NCBI RefSeq assembly: GCF_000814675.1
Contig: NZ_JWIG01000010.1
Coordinates: 121,005 to 185,004 of the forward strand
DNA length: 64,000 nt
From: Pseudoalteromonas distincta
GTDB taxonomy: Bacteria > Pseudomonadota > Gammaproteobacteria > Enterobacterales > Alteromonadaceae
Direction: 5' to 3'
Shown: positions 45,301 to 54,199 of the stretch, in pieces
Position numbering within the stretch: position 1 is the stretch's first letter
Layout: each line of letters opens with the position of its first letter
The notes under the pieces: model-generated
Databases searched by the model: none
What the model was told of the DNA's origin: nothing
Seen by the model: only the letters and a program-made list of their open reading frames with translations
Program-made: the position numbers and the translations under genes

Positions 45301-46424
45301 GCGCTGATGAAACGACTTTATATGTTCAATTTGGTACTACGCTTATTGGCGAGTCGGGTGATGACTTTTTAGTTGTTCGCCGTGGTTCTAAAATAGAGGC
45401 TGTGGGCAGTGCAACTCAGCCAATTACTATGACGTCTATTGAAGATGTTACTGGTGGCGAAACGACTATTGGTCAATGGGGCGGTTTAGTGCTTTTAGGT
45501 AATGCACCGGCTAACTCATGTGGCGATCAAGAAGGCGAAGCTACCGCTGATGAGCTTGCAAACTGTGGTGTGTCTGCTGAAGGTGACGCTGGTCAATTTG
45601 GTGGTAATGACCCAGAAGATAACTCAGGTACTTTAAAATACGTGGCAGTTAAACAAGCAGGTAAAACGCTTGGCAACGGAGATGAGTTAAACGGCATTAC
45701 GCTTGCTGGTGTTGGTAGTCAAACAGAGCTTGATTACATTCACGTTCATGAAAATCTGGACGATGGTGTTGAATTTTTCGGTGGTACTGCAAACATCAGT
45801 CACCTGGTTTTAACTAATATTGGTGATGACTCACTAGATTGGTCATTTGGTTGGACGGGTAAAGCGCAATACGTACTTATCAAGCAAGCTGACTCAACAG
45901 GTGATAATGCAATTGAGGCGGATAACTCTGAGTTTGATTCAAGTGCAACTCCACTCACAATGCCTACAATTTCTAATGTTACTATTATTGGTAATGTTGG
46001 GGTTAACGGTATACGTCTACGTGCAGGCACTGCGGGTATGCTTAAAAACGTGGTTGTGACAGGCGGGGCAGATTATTCAAATTGTTTACGTGTAGGTTCA
46101 GATTCAGCTCCTCGCGCAGAGGATGGTACATTAACTGTTACTCACTCAGTTGTTGCATGTGAAACGGCAAATAACTTTGGTACACAAGCTATTGGTACTG
46201 GTAATGTTGAGTCTTGGTTCTTAGGCCAAACAGGTAACTCTGTGCAAGCAGCCACAGACCTTGGTTTAGCAGATAACGGATATATGCCTTCGGCTGAGTC
46301 ATTACTGTTAGGTAATGGTTTTGATTCTTCAAGCCTAGATAGTTACTTTGATTCAGTAGATTACATTGGTGCAATGGATGCACAAACAGACTGGACAGCA
46401 GGTTGGGTTAAGGTAGGCCTTTAA
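42336..46424 (+). CDS. Surface lipoprotein with three tandem beta-helix-like domains
   Basis: A 1362-residue lipoprotein. Lipobox LAGC has the acylated Cys at 21; an acidic Gly/Asp/Thr linker follows to about 64. Then come three tandem domains of 424, 437 and 436 residues. Each starts with FPxDIxNALxQG and contains DDFLVVRRGS, GQWGGLVLLGNAPANSCGDQ, ELANCGVSAEGDAGQFGG, GKTLGNGDELNGI, LDDGIEFFGGT, DWSFGWTG, NAIEADNSEFDS and NCLRVGSDS. Four cysteines per domain are conserved, suggesting disulfides. Short Gly/Asn/Asp turns suggest a parallel beta-helix. Related marine proteins appear to have a single domain and lie beside this receptor type. Function unknown; GGAG precedes the ATG. Confidence 0.9.
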   Translation: MKLSDLFKVSLIATAVSLAGCGGDLVVSEGDTTINEGDTVTNVIEGGDDTSGETSSRDDSQNATTGFPTDIDNALTQGLATDVSSEFTSITDKPVYRLAADAVFTTDVSLTNDAHWILNGRTAVGNDRTDNAKLYIQQGTTIIGETGDDFLVVRRGSQIESVGTVSQPITMTSIQDVTAQETTIGQWGGLVLLGNAPANSCGDQEGEATADELANCGVSAEGDAGQFGGDISDDNSGTLKYVLVKQAGKTLGNGDELNGITFAGVGSATTVDYIQVHENLDDGIEFFGGTVNVSNVVLTNIGDDSLDWSFGWTGSATNVYIQQAANVGDNAIEADNSEFDSSATPLTLPTISNVTIVGAEGNNGIRLRAGTAGVLKNVFVTGPATYENCLRVGSDSVPRAEDGTLTITNSIVACQTAANNFGSEVINGGDVQSWFEGQDANQTLTPADLMLDDNGYTPLAGSPLIANTQIGAFDGSTNWMEGWTVGINGGFPTDIDNALSQGLASDVSSEFPEITDKPVYRLAEDTTFTADVTLTNDAHWILNGRTAVGNDRADATTLYVQAGTTLIGESGDDFLVVRRGSQINANGNATAPITMTSIEDVTGAETTIGQWGGLVLLGNAPANSCGDQTGETTAEELANCGVSAEGDAGQFGGDISDDNSGVLRYIVVKHAGKTLGNGDELNGISFAGVGSATKVEYIQVHQNLDDGVEFFGGTVNVRNIVLTDIGDDAFDWSFGWTGRAQNIYIQQSAVGGDNAIEADNSEFDSNATPLTKPLISNVTIVGADGTNGVRLRAGTAGVLRNVVITGPEGYSNCLRVGSDSVANAESGELSIENSVVACSEDNNFGSEAIGGGNVQSWFEGQTGNQTLTAAGLSLATDGFTPKSSSPLLGSGVDSSDLDSFFTKTDYIGAFDGDNNWMDGWTVAITPSFPDDIQNALEQGFATDVSASFPEITDKPVYQLTSDVVFTSDVTLTNDAHWILKGRTAVGNDRADETTLYVQFGTTLIGESGDDFLVVRRGSKIEAVGSATQPITMTSIEDVTGGETTIGQWGGLVLLGNAPANSCGDQEGEATADELANCGVSAEGDAGQFGGNDPEDNSGTLKYVAVKQAGKTLGNGDELNGITLAGVGSQTELDYIHVHENLDDGVEFFGGTANISHLVLTNIGDDSLDWSFGWTGKAQYVLIKQADSTGDNAIEADNSEFDSSATPLTMPTISNVTIIGNVGVNGIRLRAGTAGMLKNVVVTGGADYSNCLRVGSDSAPRAEDGTLTVTHSVVACETANNFGTQAIGTGNVESWFLGQTGNSVQAATDLGLADNGYMPSAESLLLGNGFDSSSLDSYFDSVDYIGAMDAQTDWTAGWVKVGL
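42531..43802 (+). repeat. Tandem domain 1 of 3 (424 codons)
   Basis: First repeat unit, starting GFPTDIDNALTQGLATDVSS. It is about 12 residues shorter than the other two near its end, where SPLIANTQIGAFDGS replaces a longer loop. Confidence 0.92.
43803..45113 (+). repeat. Tandem domain 2 of 3 (437 codons)
   Basis: Second unit, starting GFPTDIDNALSQGLASDVSS. Protein identity to unit 1 is very high, but third codon positions differ widely. Confidence 0.92.
45114..46421 (+). repeat. Tandem domain 3 of 3 (436 codons)
   Basis: Third unit, starting SFPDDIQNALEQGFATDVSA and running to the protein end. It shares the longer SSLDSYFDSVDYIGA loop with unit 2. Confidence 0.92.
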
Positions 46425-46439
46425 TCCAAACCACATTAT

Positions 46440-46459
46440 AGCCGAGCGAAAGCTCGGCT
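46440..46459 (+). other. GNRA-loop hairpin between lipoprotein and receptor genes
   Basis: AGCCGAGC, loop GAAA, GCTCGGCT: an 8-bp stem capped by a GNRA tetraloop. It is followed by a T-rich but interrupted tract, so partial termination or mRNA processing between the two genes is likely. Confidence 0.6.
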
Positions 46460-46488
46460 AATGTCTTGTTTTGTTTCGGAGTATAAAA

Positions 46489-49185
46489 ATGAAATCTTTT
46501 AAACCCTCTTCTCTTGTTCTATGTAAACTAAATTGCGCAGTTATGGCTGCAATTATGGGGCTATCAGTAAACACAGCTATAGCAGCCGAAGCCGAAGAGC
46601 AAGAAATAGAAGAAGTAGTTGCTGTTGGCCAGCGACTAAAAGGTAGTGCAGGCGCAGTACTACAAGAGCGTCAAAATCAGGCATTTGTTGCTGATATTAT
46701 GGGTGCTGATCAAATATCACGCACAGGTGATGGCGATGCAGCTTCAGCGCTTCGTCGTGTGACAGGTTTAACCTTAGTCGATGGTAAATATATTTATGTT
46801 CGTGGTTTGGGTGAACGTTATTCAAGTACCCAACTTAATAGCATGTATGTTCCAAGCCCAGATCCCACTCGATCAGTTGTCCCACTGGATTTATTTCCAT
46901 CGGATATTATTGAAAGCTTAAGTGTGCAGAAATCGTTTTCTCCTGATATGCCAGCGCACTTTGGTGGTGGTAATGTAAATATACGCACCAAATCTATTCC
47001 TTCTGATTTTTTGTTTAAAATACAGTTAGGTACTTCATATAACACCTCTAACAGTGACACCGGTTATTTTTACAGTGGTGGTGATGATGATTGGATGGGG
47101 CGCGATGATGGTACACGTGCTTTACCTTCATCAATTTCTACAGCGCTCAAAAGTGATGCAGGACTTGAAGGTGACAGCAGTACTACGCTTGAGCAGCGTC
47201 AAGCGCTCCTACAATCTCTAGATTGGCAAGTTGGACCTACTGAGAAAGACGTTGATCCAGGCATGAACTTTTCAGTAGCACTAGGTGATAGGTTTGAGTC
47301 TGAAGTAGGTACTTTTGGCGTTCTTGCAGCGGTTTCCTATGACAATGAATGGGAAGTAGTTAAAGAGCAAAGCGGTACAAATTTAGGTAGTTTGGGCTGC
47401 GAAGATAAATGTTTTGCACAAACTTATGATGGCATATCTACTGAACAAACCGTTCGTTGGAGTGGCACATTAAATTTAGGTTATGAATTTAATAATAACC
47501 ATAAATTTGAACTAACGAATATAGCGCTTCATGATATGAGTGACAGAGTGCGTAATCGTGACTTTTTCGATGCTAACGAGTCTGAAGAAGGTGTAACTGA
47601 GTTACGCCGTGTTGACGTTATGTATGAAGAGCGTGAAATGTTCTCTACGCAGCTCAAAGGGACGCATAACTTTCCTGAATTAGAAAATTTATTTTTTGAT
47701 TGGTATGCCGGTACAAGCCGCGCCAACAGAGATGCTCCTGGCGCATTGGATGTTGTTTTTCAAACTAACTTAAATGATGGTGTATTTGAATCAGAGCAGT
47801 TACAAGATGTTGCTGCAACAAACGTAACACGTGATTATCAAACTTTGCATGATGACGTAGATACATATGGTTGGAATATGGGCATCCCGTTTTATGGTGA
47901 TGGCTATGAGTTAGAGCTTAAGGTGGGTGGCGATTTTTCTGAAAAAAAACGTGATGCAAGTAATATTCAATTTGGTATTACGCACCGTGGTATAACAGAT
48001 GAATATACATTTGGCTCAAACATAGACCAAATTTTTTCTGACGAAAATTTAGCTAATAGTGAGTTTTATACAAGTATTACAGGCTCTGGTATTTTTGATG
48101 ATGGTACCGCAGATGGTGATAAGTACAGCGCTGCACATAAGTTAGACGCTTATTATTTTATGGCCGACTTTTTCTACGAAAACACATGGCGTATAACCGG
48201 TGGTATTCGTTGGGAAGACTTTTCTCAAATATCAGTGCCTTTTCAGGCTCATACTAATTTCTTTGATGGAACAATTGAAGAAGTGAGCGAAGTTGCAATA
48301 AAAGAAGATAACTTTTTTCCTTCTTTAGCAATTACTTATATTATGGATGAAGAAATGCAGTTTCGCTTAAACTTAAGTGAAACGACGATTCGCCCAGATA
48401 TGCGTGATGTAAGCTCAACTTATTATGTTGACCCACTAACAGAGTTTTTAGTGCGAGGCTCGCCTACACTTCAAAGCTCTAAGCTAAAAAATGCTGACTT
48501 TAGGTTTGAGTGGTACATGCCTTCAGGAAACAATCTATCAGTTGCTTTGTTTTATAAAGATATTGAAAACCCAATTGAAATGGTTGAGTTAGCGGGTGTT
48601 GGTGGAGCCGCTCCGCAATTACTAACAGCAAATGCGCAGTCGGGTGAACTAACAGGTATTGAGGTAGACTTTTTAACTGACTTTAGTTTTATTCATAATG
48701 ATTTATCTGCCATATTTTTATCAGGTAACGTTACTCTATCGGATTCAAGTGTTGAGCTTGGCATAAACGATGCTGATGGGGTTGATTCATTATTTGAACA
48801 ACAACTAAAAGAGGCGCTGGAAGCAGACTCTGTTTCTAACATTGTTACTAATAATAAACGTCGTTTAGTTGGTCATTCTGAATGGGTAGCAAACTTACAA
48901 ATGGGTTATGACTCTGCTGATGGTTTTCATTCTACCTCAGTTGTTTATAACGTGTTTGGGCCGCGCATAATCGTACCAGGTACGCGTGGTAACGAAGACG
49001 CAGAAGAAAAGTCATTTCATTCTCTTGATTTAGTTTATTCTTACTTCCCTAACTTTAATACTAAAGTTAATTTTAAAGTTAAAAATATACTTGGCCAAGA
49101 AAAAGAAATTGAACAAGAAAACTTAACACTTTGGCGTCAAGAAGAAGGCACTGAGTTTAGTTTAAGCTTTAGCTACGAGTTTTAA
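46489..49185 (+). CDS. TonB-dependent outer-membrane receptor
   Basis: An 898-residue receptor. ATG at 46489 follows CGGAG; the longer frame adds only six residues. The signal peptide ends near TAIAA. The mature N-terminus EAEEQEIEEVVAVGQRLK looks like a TonB box. The plug domain contains GDGDAASALRRVTGLTLVDG, YVRGLGERYSSTQLNSMYVP and DMPAHFGGGNVNIRTK. The barrel ends GTEFSLSFSYEF. This PF07715/PF00593 type with the GLGERYSSTQLN signature is often paired with a lipoprotein gene in alteromonads and does not resemble siderophore receptors. Together with the Pho-boxed lipoprotein it probably imports a large phosphorus-containing substrate; that is inference. Confidence 0.92.
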   Translation: MKSFKPSSLVLCKLNCAVMAAIMGLSVNTAIAAEAEEQEIEEVVAVGQRLKGSAGAVLQERQNQAFVADIMGADQISRTGDGDAASALRRVTGLTLVDGKYIYVRGLGERYSSTQLNSMYVPSPDPTRSVVPLDLFPSDIIESLSVQKSFSPDMPAHFGGGNVNIRTKSIPSDFLFKIQLGTSYNTSNSDTGYFYSGGDDDWMGRDDGTRALPSSISTALKSDAGLEGDSSTTLEQRQALLQSLDWQVGPTEKDVDPGMNFSVALGDRFESEVGTFGVLAAVSYDNEWEVVKEQSGTNLGSLGCEDKCFAQTYDGISTEQTVRWSGTLNLGYEFNNNHKFELTNIALHDMSDRVRNRDFFDANESEEGVTELRRVDVMYEEREMFSTQLKGTHNFPELENLFFDWYAGTSRANRDAPGALDVVFQTNLNDGVFESEQLQDVAATNVTRDYQTLHDDVDTYGWNMGIPFYGDGYELELKVGGDFSEKKRDASNIQFGITHRGITDEYTFGSNIDQIFSDENLANSEFYTSITGSGIFDDGTADGDKYSAAHKLDAYYFMADFFYENTWRITGGIRWEDFSQISVPFQAHTNFFDGTIEEVSEVAIKEDNFFPSLAITYIMDEEMQFRLNLSETTIRPDMRDVSSTYYVDPLTEFLVRGSPTLQSSKLKNADFRFEWYMPSGNNLSVALFYKDIENPIEMVELAGVGGAAPQLLTANAQSGELTGIEVDFLTDFSFIHNDLSAIFLSGNVTLSDSSVELGINDADGVDSLFEQQLKEALEADSVSNIVTNNKRRLVGHSEWVANLQMGYDSADGFHSTSVVYNVFGPRIIVPGTRGNEDAEEKSFHSLDLVYSYFPNFNTKVNFKVKNILGQEKEIEQENLTLWRQEEGTEFSLSFSYEF

Positions 49186-49231
49186 TTTTCTACCCAAGGA
49201 AGGGGGATATAATAAAACCTAATTACCTATT

Positions 49232-49259
49232 AGCCCTGTATTTAATACAGGGCTTTTTT
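49232..49259 (+). terminator. Terminator after the receptor gene
   Basis: AGCCCTGTAT (49232-49241), loop TTA, ATACAGGGCT (49245-49254), then TTTTT. Confidence 0.93.
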
Positions 49260-49388
49260 ATGACTATGAAAAATATTTAAGTTCTACTTTATTCACTAGT
49301 TTTAGCGCGCTGGTGGTGTTATTTTGACGTTAATGAAAATTAAATCTCACGCAATGAATTTAATTTTTAATGTATTAAGGCATCTTTT

Positions 49389-50528
49389 ATGAATCAAACA
49401 GTGGAACAAACAATGAAAAAAGTAGGATTAGTCGGTTGGCGTGGCATGGTTGGCTCTGTGTTATTAGAACGTATGCAGCAGCAAAGTGATTTTGCCCATA
49501 TCGACACCACCTTTTTCACCACCTCACAAGCGGGGCAACTCGGCCCTGATATTGCAGGCGACGCAAAACCATTGCTAGATGCAAGTGACATTAGCGAACT
49601 TGCTAAAATGGATATTATTGTTACTTGCCAAGGCGGTGACTACACCAATGCTGTATATCCAAAACTTCGAGAGTCGGGTTGGGATGGTTACTGGATTGAT
49701 GCAGCTTCAGCACTGCGTATGAGTGAGGACAGCATAATAGTGCTAGATCCCGTAAACAAAGATGTTATTGAACAAGGCTTAGAGCAAGGCGTTAAAACGT
49801 TTGTTGGTGGTAACTGTACAGTATCGCTAATGCTACTTGCATTAGGCGGTTTATTTGAGCAAGACCTAATTGAATGGGTAAGCCCAATGACTTACCAAGC
49901 AGCCTCTGGTGCTGGTGCACGAAATATGAAAGAGCTTATTGCACAAATGGGCGCTATTCATGCAAGTGTTGCTGAGCAATTAGATAACCCAAGCTCTGCT
50001 ATTTTAGAAATTGATAAAATAGTCAGTGAAACAATGGCGTCTAAAGACTTACCACAAGATCAATTTGGTGTGCCATTAGCGGGCAGTTTAATCCCGTGGA
50101 TTGACGTACCTATGCCAAGCGGTCAGTCTAAAGAAGAATGGAAAGCGCAAGTAGAAGCGAATAAAATTTTAGGCTCTTCTAAGCAACCAGTACCTATTGA
50201 TGGTTTATGTGTACGTATTGGCGCTATGCGTTGTCATTCACAAGCGATGACCATTAAATTACGTGAAGATATTAGCGTAGAAAAAATTGAAGAAATTTTA
50301 GCGTCTCATAATGAGTGGGTTAAGGTAATTCCAAACGAGCGTGAAATTAGTGCCACAGATTTAACACCGGTTAAAGTAACGGGCACTTTAAGCATTCCTG
50401 TTGGGCGTATTCGTAAATTAGCGATGGGACCAAAATACATTAGCGCATTTACAGTAGGCGATCAGCTTTTATGGGGCGCGGCAGAGCCACTTCGTCGTAT
50501 GTTACGCATAATTGTTGATGGTGAGTAA
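49389..50528 (+). CDS. asd: Aspartate-semialdehyde dehydrogenase
   Basis: NADPH-dependent reduction of aspartyl phosphate to the semialdehyde, the branch point to lysine, diaminopimelate, threonine and methionine. The nucleotide fold [18 protein letters not shown] begins at residue 12. The catalytic Cys is in [10 protein letters not shown] near 140, with the His in [12 protein letters not shown] near 277. The annotated ATG has AAGG eight bases upstream; a second ATG (MKKVGLVGW) 24 bases later is the start used by most homologues and cannot be excluded. The stop codon touches the left end of a 162-bp repeat element. Confidence 0.95.
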   Translation: MNQTVEQTMKKVGLVGWRGMVGSVLLERMQQQSDFAHIDTTFFTTSQAGQLGPDIAGDAKPLLDASDISELAKMDIIVTCQGGDYTNAVYPKLRESGWDGYWIDAASALRMSEDSIIVLDPVNKDVIEQGLEQGVKTFVGGNCTVSLMLLALGGLFEQDLIEWVSPMTYQAASGAGARNMKELIAQMGAIHASVAEQLDNPSSAILEIDKIVSETMASKDLPQDQFGVPLAGSLIPWIDVPMPSGQSKEEWKAQVEANKILGSSKQPVPIDGLCVRIGAMRCHSQAMTIKLREDISVEKIEEILASHNEWVKVIPNEREISATDLTPVKVTGTLSIPVGRIRKLAMGPKYISAFTVGDQLLWGAAEPLRRMLRIIVDGE

Positions 50529-50689
50529 TACCAATTCGCAATAATACTTAATTAATTTGAGGGGTTAAATCTGACGTTAACTACGTTAAATATTTTTGAT
50601 ATAGAACAACTAAATAACGAAATTTTTGCCTTGTTATCGACACGATTTTCTTCCCTCTAAATAGATCACTTAATTAAGCGAATTGGTAT
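50528..50689. repeat. 162-bp inverted-repeat element (MITE-like), copy 1
   Basis: Ends ATACCAATTCGC (50528-50539) and GCGAATTGGTAT (50678-50689) are perfect inverted repeats, with ACTTAATTAA repeated inside each end. The core has no coding potential. Its reverse complement aligns with a second copy at 59584-59743, for example around AAGGCAAAAATTTCGTTATTTAG. Such ACCAATT-ended elements are dispersed in alteromonad genomes. Confidence 0.75.
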
Positions 50690-50839
50690 AATATATAATC
50701 AGTATTAACAAAAGGGGTTGGCAATTTGCCAGCCCTTTTTAGTTTAATGGCTTATAAAACCGCTTAAGAGGCTAAAACAATACTTTTTTATGAATGTTCA
50801 CTTTTGTTTATTATTGAACTTAAGTAAACTGTTTACATT
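50529..50839. other. 311-bp intergenic region asd to GGDEF-EAL gene
   Basis: Filled mainly by the 162-bp inverted-repeat element and the asd terminator. The last 100 bases, AT-rich, should hold the promoter of the GGDEF-EAL gene. Confidence 0.6.
50710..50740 (+). terminator. Terminator downstream of asd
   Basis: AAAAGGGGTTGGC, AATTT loop region and GCCAGCCCTTTTT form a stem with one bulge and a T-run. It lies beyond the inserted repeat element and was probably the original asd terminator. Confidence 0.75.
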
Positions 50840-52756
50840 GTGCAACAGCCTATTCAAGTAACATTAATGACCTCTCACACAAATAACTTTGCCAATAAGC
50901 GATTAGCATTTGTTAGCTCCTATTTTAGTTCTGCAATTGCTATAAACACGGTTGTTTCTTGTTTTCTTATTTTTAGCAGTATTAACCACAGCGCCTCGCA
51001 AGAAAAGCTTTACTGGCTTTTTACGTTATCATTTATTTCATTACTTCGAATAGCAAGCCATGTATTTGTTAACAACACCCATGCTTTTAAATATCACCTG
51101 TATTTTATAGGTTTATTATTAACGGCATTAACATGGGCTGCTTTTCCTATTTTGTTTTATGAAAACATGCAAATGCAGGAAAAATTTGTATCATTGGTTG
51201 TTTTTAGCTCCCTCGCTGGTGGCGGTGTAAACGTTTTAGCTTCTGATATTCGTTCCTCCTTGTCGTATATAACCTGTTTACTGGTTCCTTTTAGTATTTT
51301 ATTACTTTTACAGCCTATTGAAGATGAGAATGTACTAGGTGTTTTAGGGCTCGTTTTATGGTTTATTTTGTGTTTTATAACGGCTTCACGTAGTGCAAAA
51401 GATGTAAAATCATCAATTAATAACGAACTTAAGTTAGATCAATTTATTGAAAACTTAGAAAACGAAGTGCAACTTCGTACCGAACAAATAATTTCTTTAG
51501 AGCAAAAAGACAACCTAACTAAATTGTTTAACAGGGGGAGCTTTGTTTCTAATGTTGAACTTGATTTAGCCAATCAAAATGATGATATTAAAGCTGTTTT
51601 ATTTTTAGATATGGATGACTTTAAAATCATCAACGATAAATACGGTCACGATTTTGGTGATTTTGTGCTGGCTCAAACAGGTAAACGATTAGTTGAAACA
51701 CAAACCCAAGGCGACTTTATTGCTTGTCGATGGGGAGGTGATGAGTTTATTTTTTATTCTCGCACTAACACCGAAGACGAACTTTTTGACTGTGTTTTTA
51801 GATTAGTTAAAACCTTAACGAAAACAGTAAGCATGAACAGCTATCAAGTAAATCCCTCTTTTAAGGTTGGGCTGTATTTTACGCGCGAGAACTTTAATCT
51901 TGCAGAGGCGATTAAATACGCTGATGTAGCTATGTATGAAGGTAAGAAAAGCCGTAATGAAATATCGGTATTTGACGAGCGAATGCATGAATCGCTTAAA
52001 AGAGAAGAAGTACTTCGCAGCTCAATTAAAGAGTGCGTAGAAAAAGGTGACTTTCACCTGTGCTATCAACCTATTGTTGATATAAGCACAAATGAAATAA
52101 CTACGTTTGAAGTACTACTTCGTTGGCAGTTTAATGATGAATTTATTCCCCCTTCAGAATTTATAGATATTGCAGAGCGATATGGAAAAATTAATATACT
52201 CGGCGAATTTGTACTAGAGCAAGCCATTGCGAGCTTAAGTAAGCTAAATGCCGTCAACAGTAATATTGGATTGTCGATTAATGTGTCGGTGCTGCAACTA
52301 GAAAACCATAACTTTTTAGATTTTTTAGTTGCGCTTTTAAATAGGTACGCAGTTAAACCATACAATGTGCATTTAGAAATAACAGAAACAGTCATGATTA
52401 AAAATTTACCGTATTTGTCAAAAGTGATTACGGCCATAAAAAATACTGGAGTGCGTATTTCTATTGATGACTTTGGTACTGGGTTTTCTTCTATATCGGT
52501 TTTAAAAGAGCTGTCAGTTGATTACATTAAAATAGACAAATCTTATATTGATAATATTTGTGAGTGCTCAAAAGATAAAAGTATTGTTTCTGCGGTAACT
52601 AACATGTCGCATATGATTGGTTGCCAAGTAATAGCGGAGGGCGTAGAAAATCCCGCTCAGTTAACGTTGTTACAAAGCTTAGAAATTGATAAATACCAAG
52701 GTTTTATATTCAGTAAACCAGTTAGATTTGATCAAGCACTATCCTTGATATATTAA
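50840..52756 (+). CDS. Membrane GGDEF-EAL protein (c-di-GMP turnover)
   Basis: A 638-residue signalling protein. Residues 20-190 contain about six membrane helices, a short coiled coil follows, then a GGDEF domain with intact RWGGDEFIFY near 305 and an EAL domain from about 395. The EAL signature is FEVLLRW (EVL instead of EAL). The other catalytic residues look present: SINVSVLQL, EITETVM, IDDFGTGFSS, KIDKSYI and AEGVEN. So phosphodiesterase activity is likely and cyclase activity possible. The start could be GTG at 50840 or ATG at 50867; neither has a strong ribosome site. Single gene. Confidence 0.9.
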   Translation: MQQPIQVTLMTSHTNNFANKRLAFVSSYFSSAIAINTVVSCFLIFSSINHSASQEKLYWLFTLSFISLLRIASHVFVNNTHAFKYHLYFIGLLLTALTWAAFPILFYENMQMQEKFVSLVVFSSLAGGGVNVLASDIRSSLSYITCLLVPFSILLLLQPIEDENVLGVLGLVLWFILCFITASRSAKDVKSSINNELKLDQFIENLENEVQLRTEQIISLEQKDNLTKLFNRGSFVSNVELDLANQNDDIKAVLFLDMDDFKIINDKYGHDFGDFVLAQTGKRLVETQTQGDFIACRWGGDEFIFYSRTNTEDELFDCVFRLVKTLTKTVSMNSYQVNPSFKVGLYFTRENFNLAEAIKYADVAMYEGKKSRNEISVFDERMHESLKREEVLRSSIKECVEKGDFHLCYQPIVDISTNEITTFEVLLRWQFNDEFIPPSEFIDIAERYGKINILGEFVLEQAIASLSKLNAVNSNIGLSINVSVLQLENHNFLDFLVALLNRYAVKPYNVHLEITETVMIKNLPYLSKVITAIKNTGVRISIDDFGTGFSSISVLKELSVDYIKIDKSYIDNICECSKDKSIVSAVTNMSHMIGCQVIAEGVENPAQLTLLQSLEIDKYQGFIFSKPVRFDQALSLIY

Positions 52757-52985
52757 AGGTACTCGTTGTTTTTATTTAGTTAAGCATTGCTGCATAAACC
52801 CAATTTTTTGTAGCAATTTTAAATTGGTATAACCTTTGCTGTTAATACTTAAATTAGCCACTTTAACTTCACTTAGGCTATTAACGATGTATTTTAAATA
52901 CGATTTACGTAGTGTTGTTACAATTTTGCGTAATTCTTACATGTTTAAAATGCTCATTTGAAAGTATTAGGTAAAGGAAATTACA

Positions 52986-54116
52986 ATGAGCTCGGTTTCT
53001 AATGTATTTCATAGCAAATGGTTTAACTCATTTGCGGTTATTTTATTAGTCCTTATTATTGCCCGAATAGCCGCACCTTATGCGCTTCAGCAGTACGTAA
53101 ATTATCAGCTAAAACATACGCAAGGTGTTACGGGGCATGTTGGTGATGTAGATTTGTTTTTATATCGCGGTGCCTACGCGATTGACGACGTTGAAATTTA
53201 CGCTATTGATGCAACTTCAGCTCCTAAGCCTTTACTGAGTATTCAAACTCTCGATTTTTCACTTGCGTGGTCAGCCCTTTTAAAAGGGAATTTAGTCACA
53301 AATATGGCTTTTACGCGTCCTGAGATAGTTATTTACGATAAAGACCCCAATGCTTCTGAGCAAAATCAACAAGTAAAAGATGAAACCACTTGGGTGGGAC
53401 TGGCGAATGACTTAGTACTGTTTTCTATTGATACCTTAATAATTGAGCAAGGCAAGTTAACCTTAGTTAACTCAACCAATAACGGTGAAAAACCCACTTT
53501 TATATCAAATATTAATGCCAAAATTGAAAATATAACGAATGCGCAAAACCTATCAAAAACACTTGTGACTACTCTAAACGTAGAGGGGGCGTTAATGGGG
53601 GAGGCCGCATTAAAACTTGATGGCAAACTAGACCCTTTTAGCAAACACGCTAATTTTGATTTTAACGCAGAGGTACAGCGCTTCTCAGTTAAAAATCTCG
53701 ACACTGTATTTAAAGTGTATACACCGTTTGATATTGAAGCGGGGGGCGTTGATGGCGCAATGGAACTTGTGGCTAAAGATAATAACTTAAATGGTTATGT
53801 AAAAGCGGGTGTTCAAAACCTGAGTGTATTTTCTTGGCGAGAAGATATAGAAAAAGATGATGACGGTATCTTTACTGCTATATTTGAAGGCAGTGTAGAT
53901 TTACTGGGCTCTATACTTGAAAACGATGAGTCTAAGCTTGTTGCTGCACGCATTCCTATAGAGGGGCAATTAGATAATACGGATGTTTCGACTTTCAAAG
54001 CCGTTATTTCGGTTTTAAAAAATGCTTTTTTTGATGCGTTTAAAATGAAAGTGGATAATGTTATTTCTTTTGAAGATCCAAAGAGTGATGAATCTTTAAG
54101 TAATAAAAGTAATTAA
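52986..54116 (+). CDS. DUF748/AsmA-like envelope protein
   Basis: A 376-residue protein with one N-terminal membrane anchor (residues 15-35) and a periplasmic region of repeating beta strands typical of AsmA-like/DUF748 lipid-transfer proteins. LKHTQGVTGHVGDVDLFLYRGAYAIDDVEIY at about 55-85 (in parts) is the diagnostic opening. Residues 230-260 (GGVDGAMELVAKDNNLNGYVKAG) match the second half. DUF748 proteins are thought to be phospholipid or envelope-assembly factors; the function here is unknown. A good ribosome site (AAAGGAA) precedes the ATG. Confidence 0.8.
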   Translation: MSSVSNVFHSKWFNSFAVILLVLIIARIAAPYALQQYVNYQLKHTQGVTGHVGDVDLFLYRGAYAIDDVEIYAIDATSAPKPLLSIQTLDFSLAWSALLKGNLVTNMAFTRPEIVIYDKDPNASEQNQQVKDETTWVGLANDLVLFSIDTLIIEQGKLTLVNSTNNGEKPTFISNINAKIENITNAQNLSKTLVTTLNVEGALMGEAALKLDGKLDPFSKHANFDFNAEVQRFSVKNLDTVFKVYTPFDIEAGGVDGAMELVAKDNNLNGYVKAGVQNLSVFSWREDIEKDDDGIFTAIFEGSVDLLGSILENDESKLVAARIPIEGQLDNTDVSTFKAVISVLKNAFFDAFKMKVDNVISFEDPKSDESLSNKSN

Positions 54117-54151
54117 TGTATTTATATATCCCAAATTAAACGTTTAACTCA

Positions 54152-54186
54152 AAGTAACACCAACATTATTGATGTTGGTGTTACTT
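54152..54186. terminator. Bidirectional hairpin between DUF748 and channel genes
   Basis: AAGTAACACCAACAT (54152-54166) and ATGTTGGTGTTACTT (54172-54186): a 15-bp perfect stem between convergent genes. Confidence 0.8.
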
Positions 54187-54199
54187 AGTTTAGACATTT

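Noticed and set aside
42336..46424. Reading the repeats as a recent slippage or assembly artefact
   Set aside because: Third codon positions differ throughout between units and unit lengths differ (424, 437, 436), so the copies are old and real.
49260..49388. Lysine riboswitch before asd
   Set aside because: Only about 130 bases, AT-rich, without the multi-helix junction or an expression-platform terminator.
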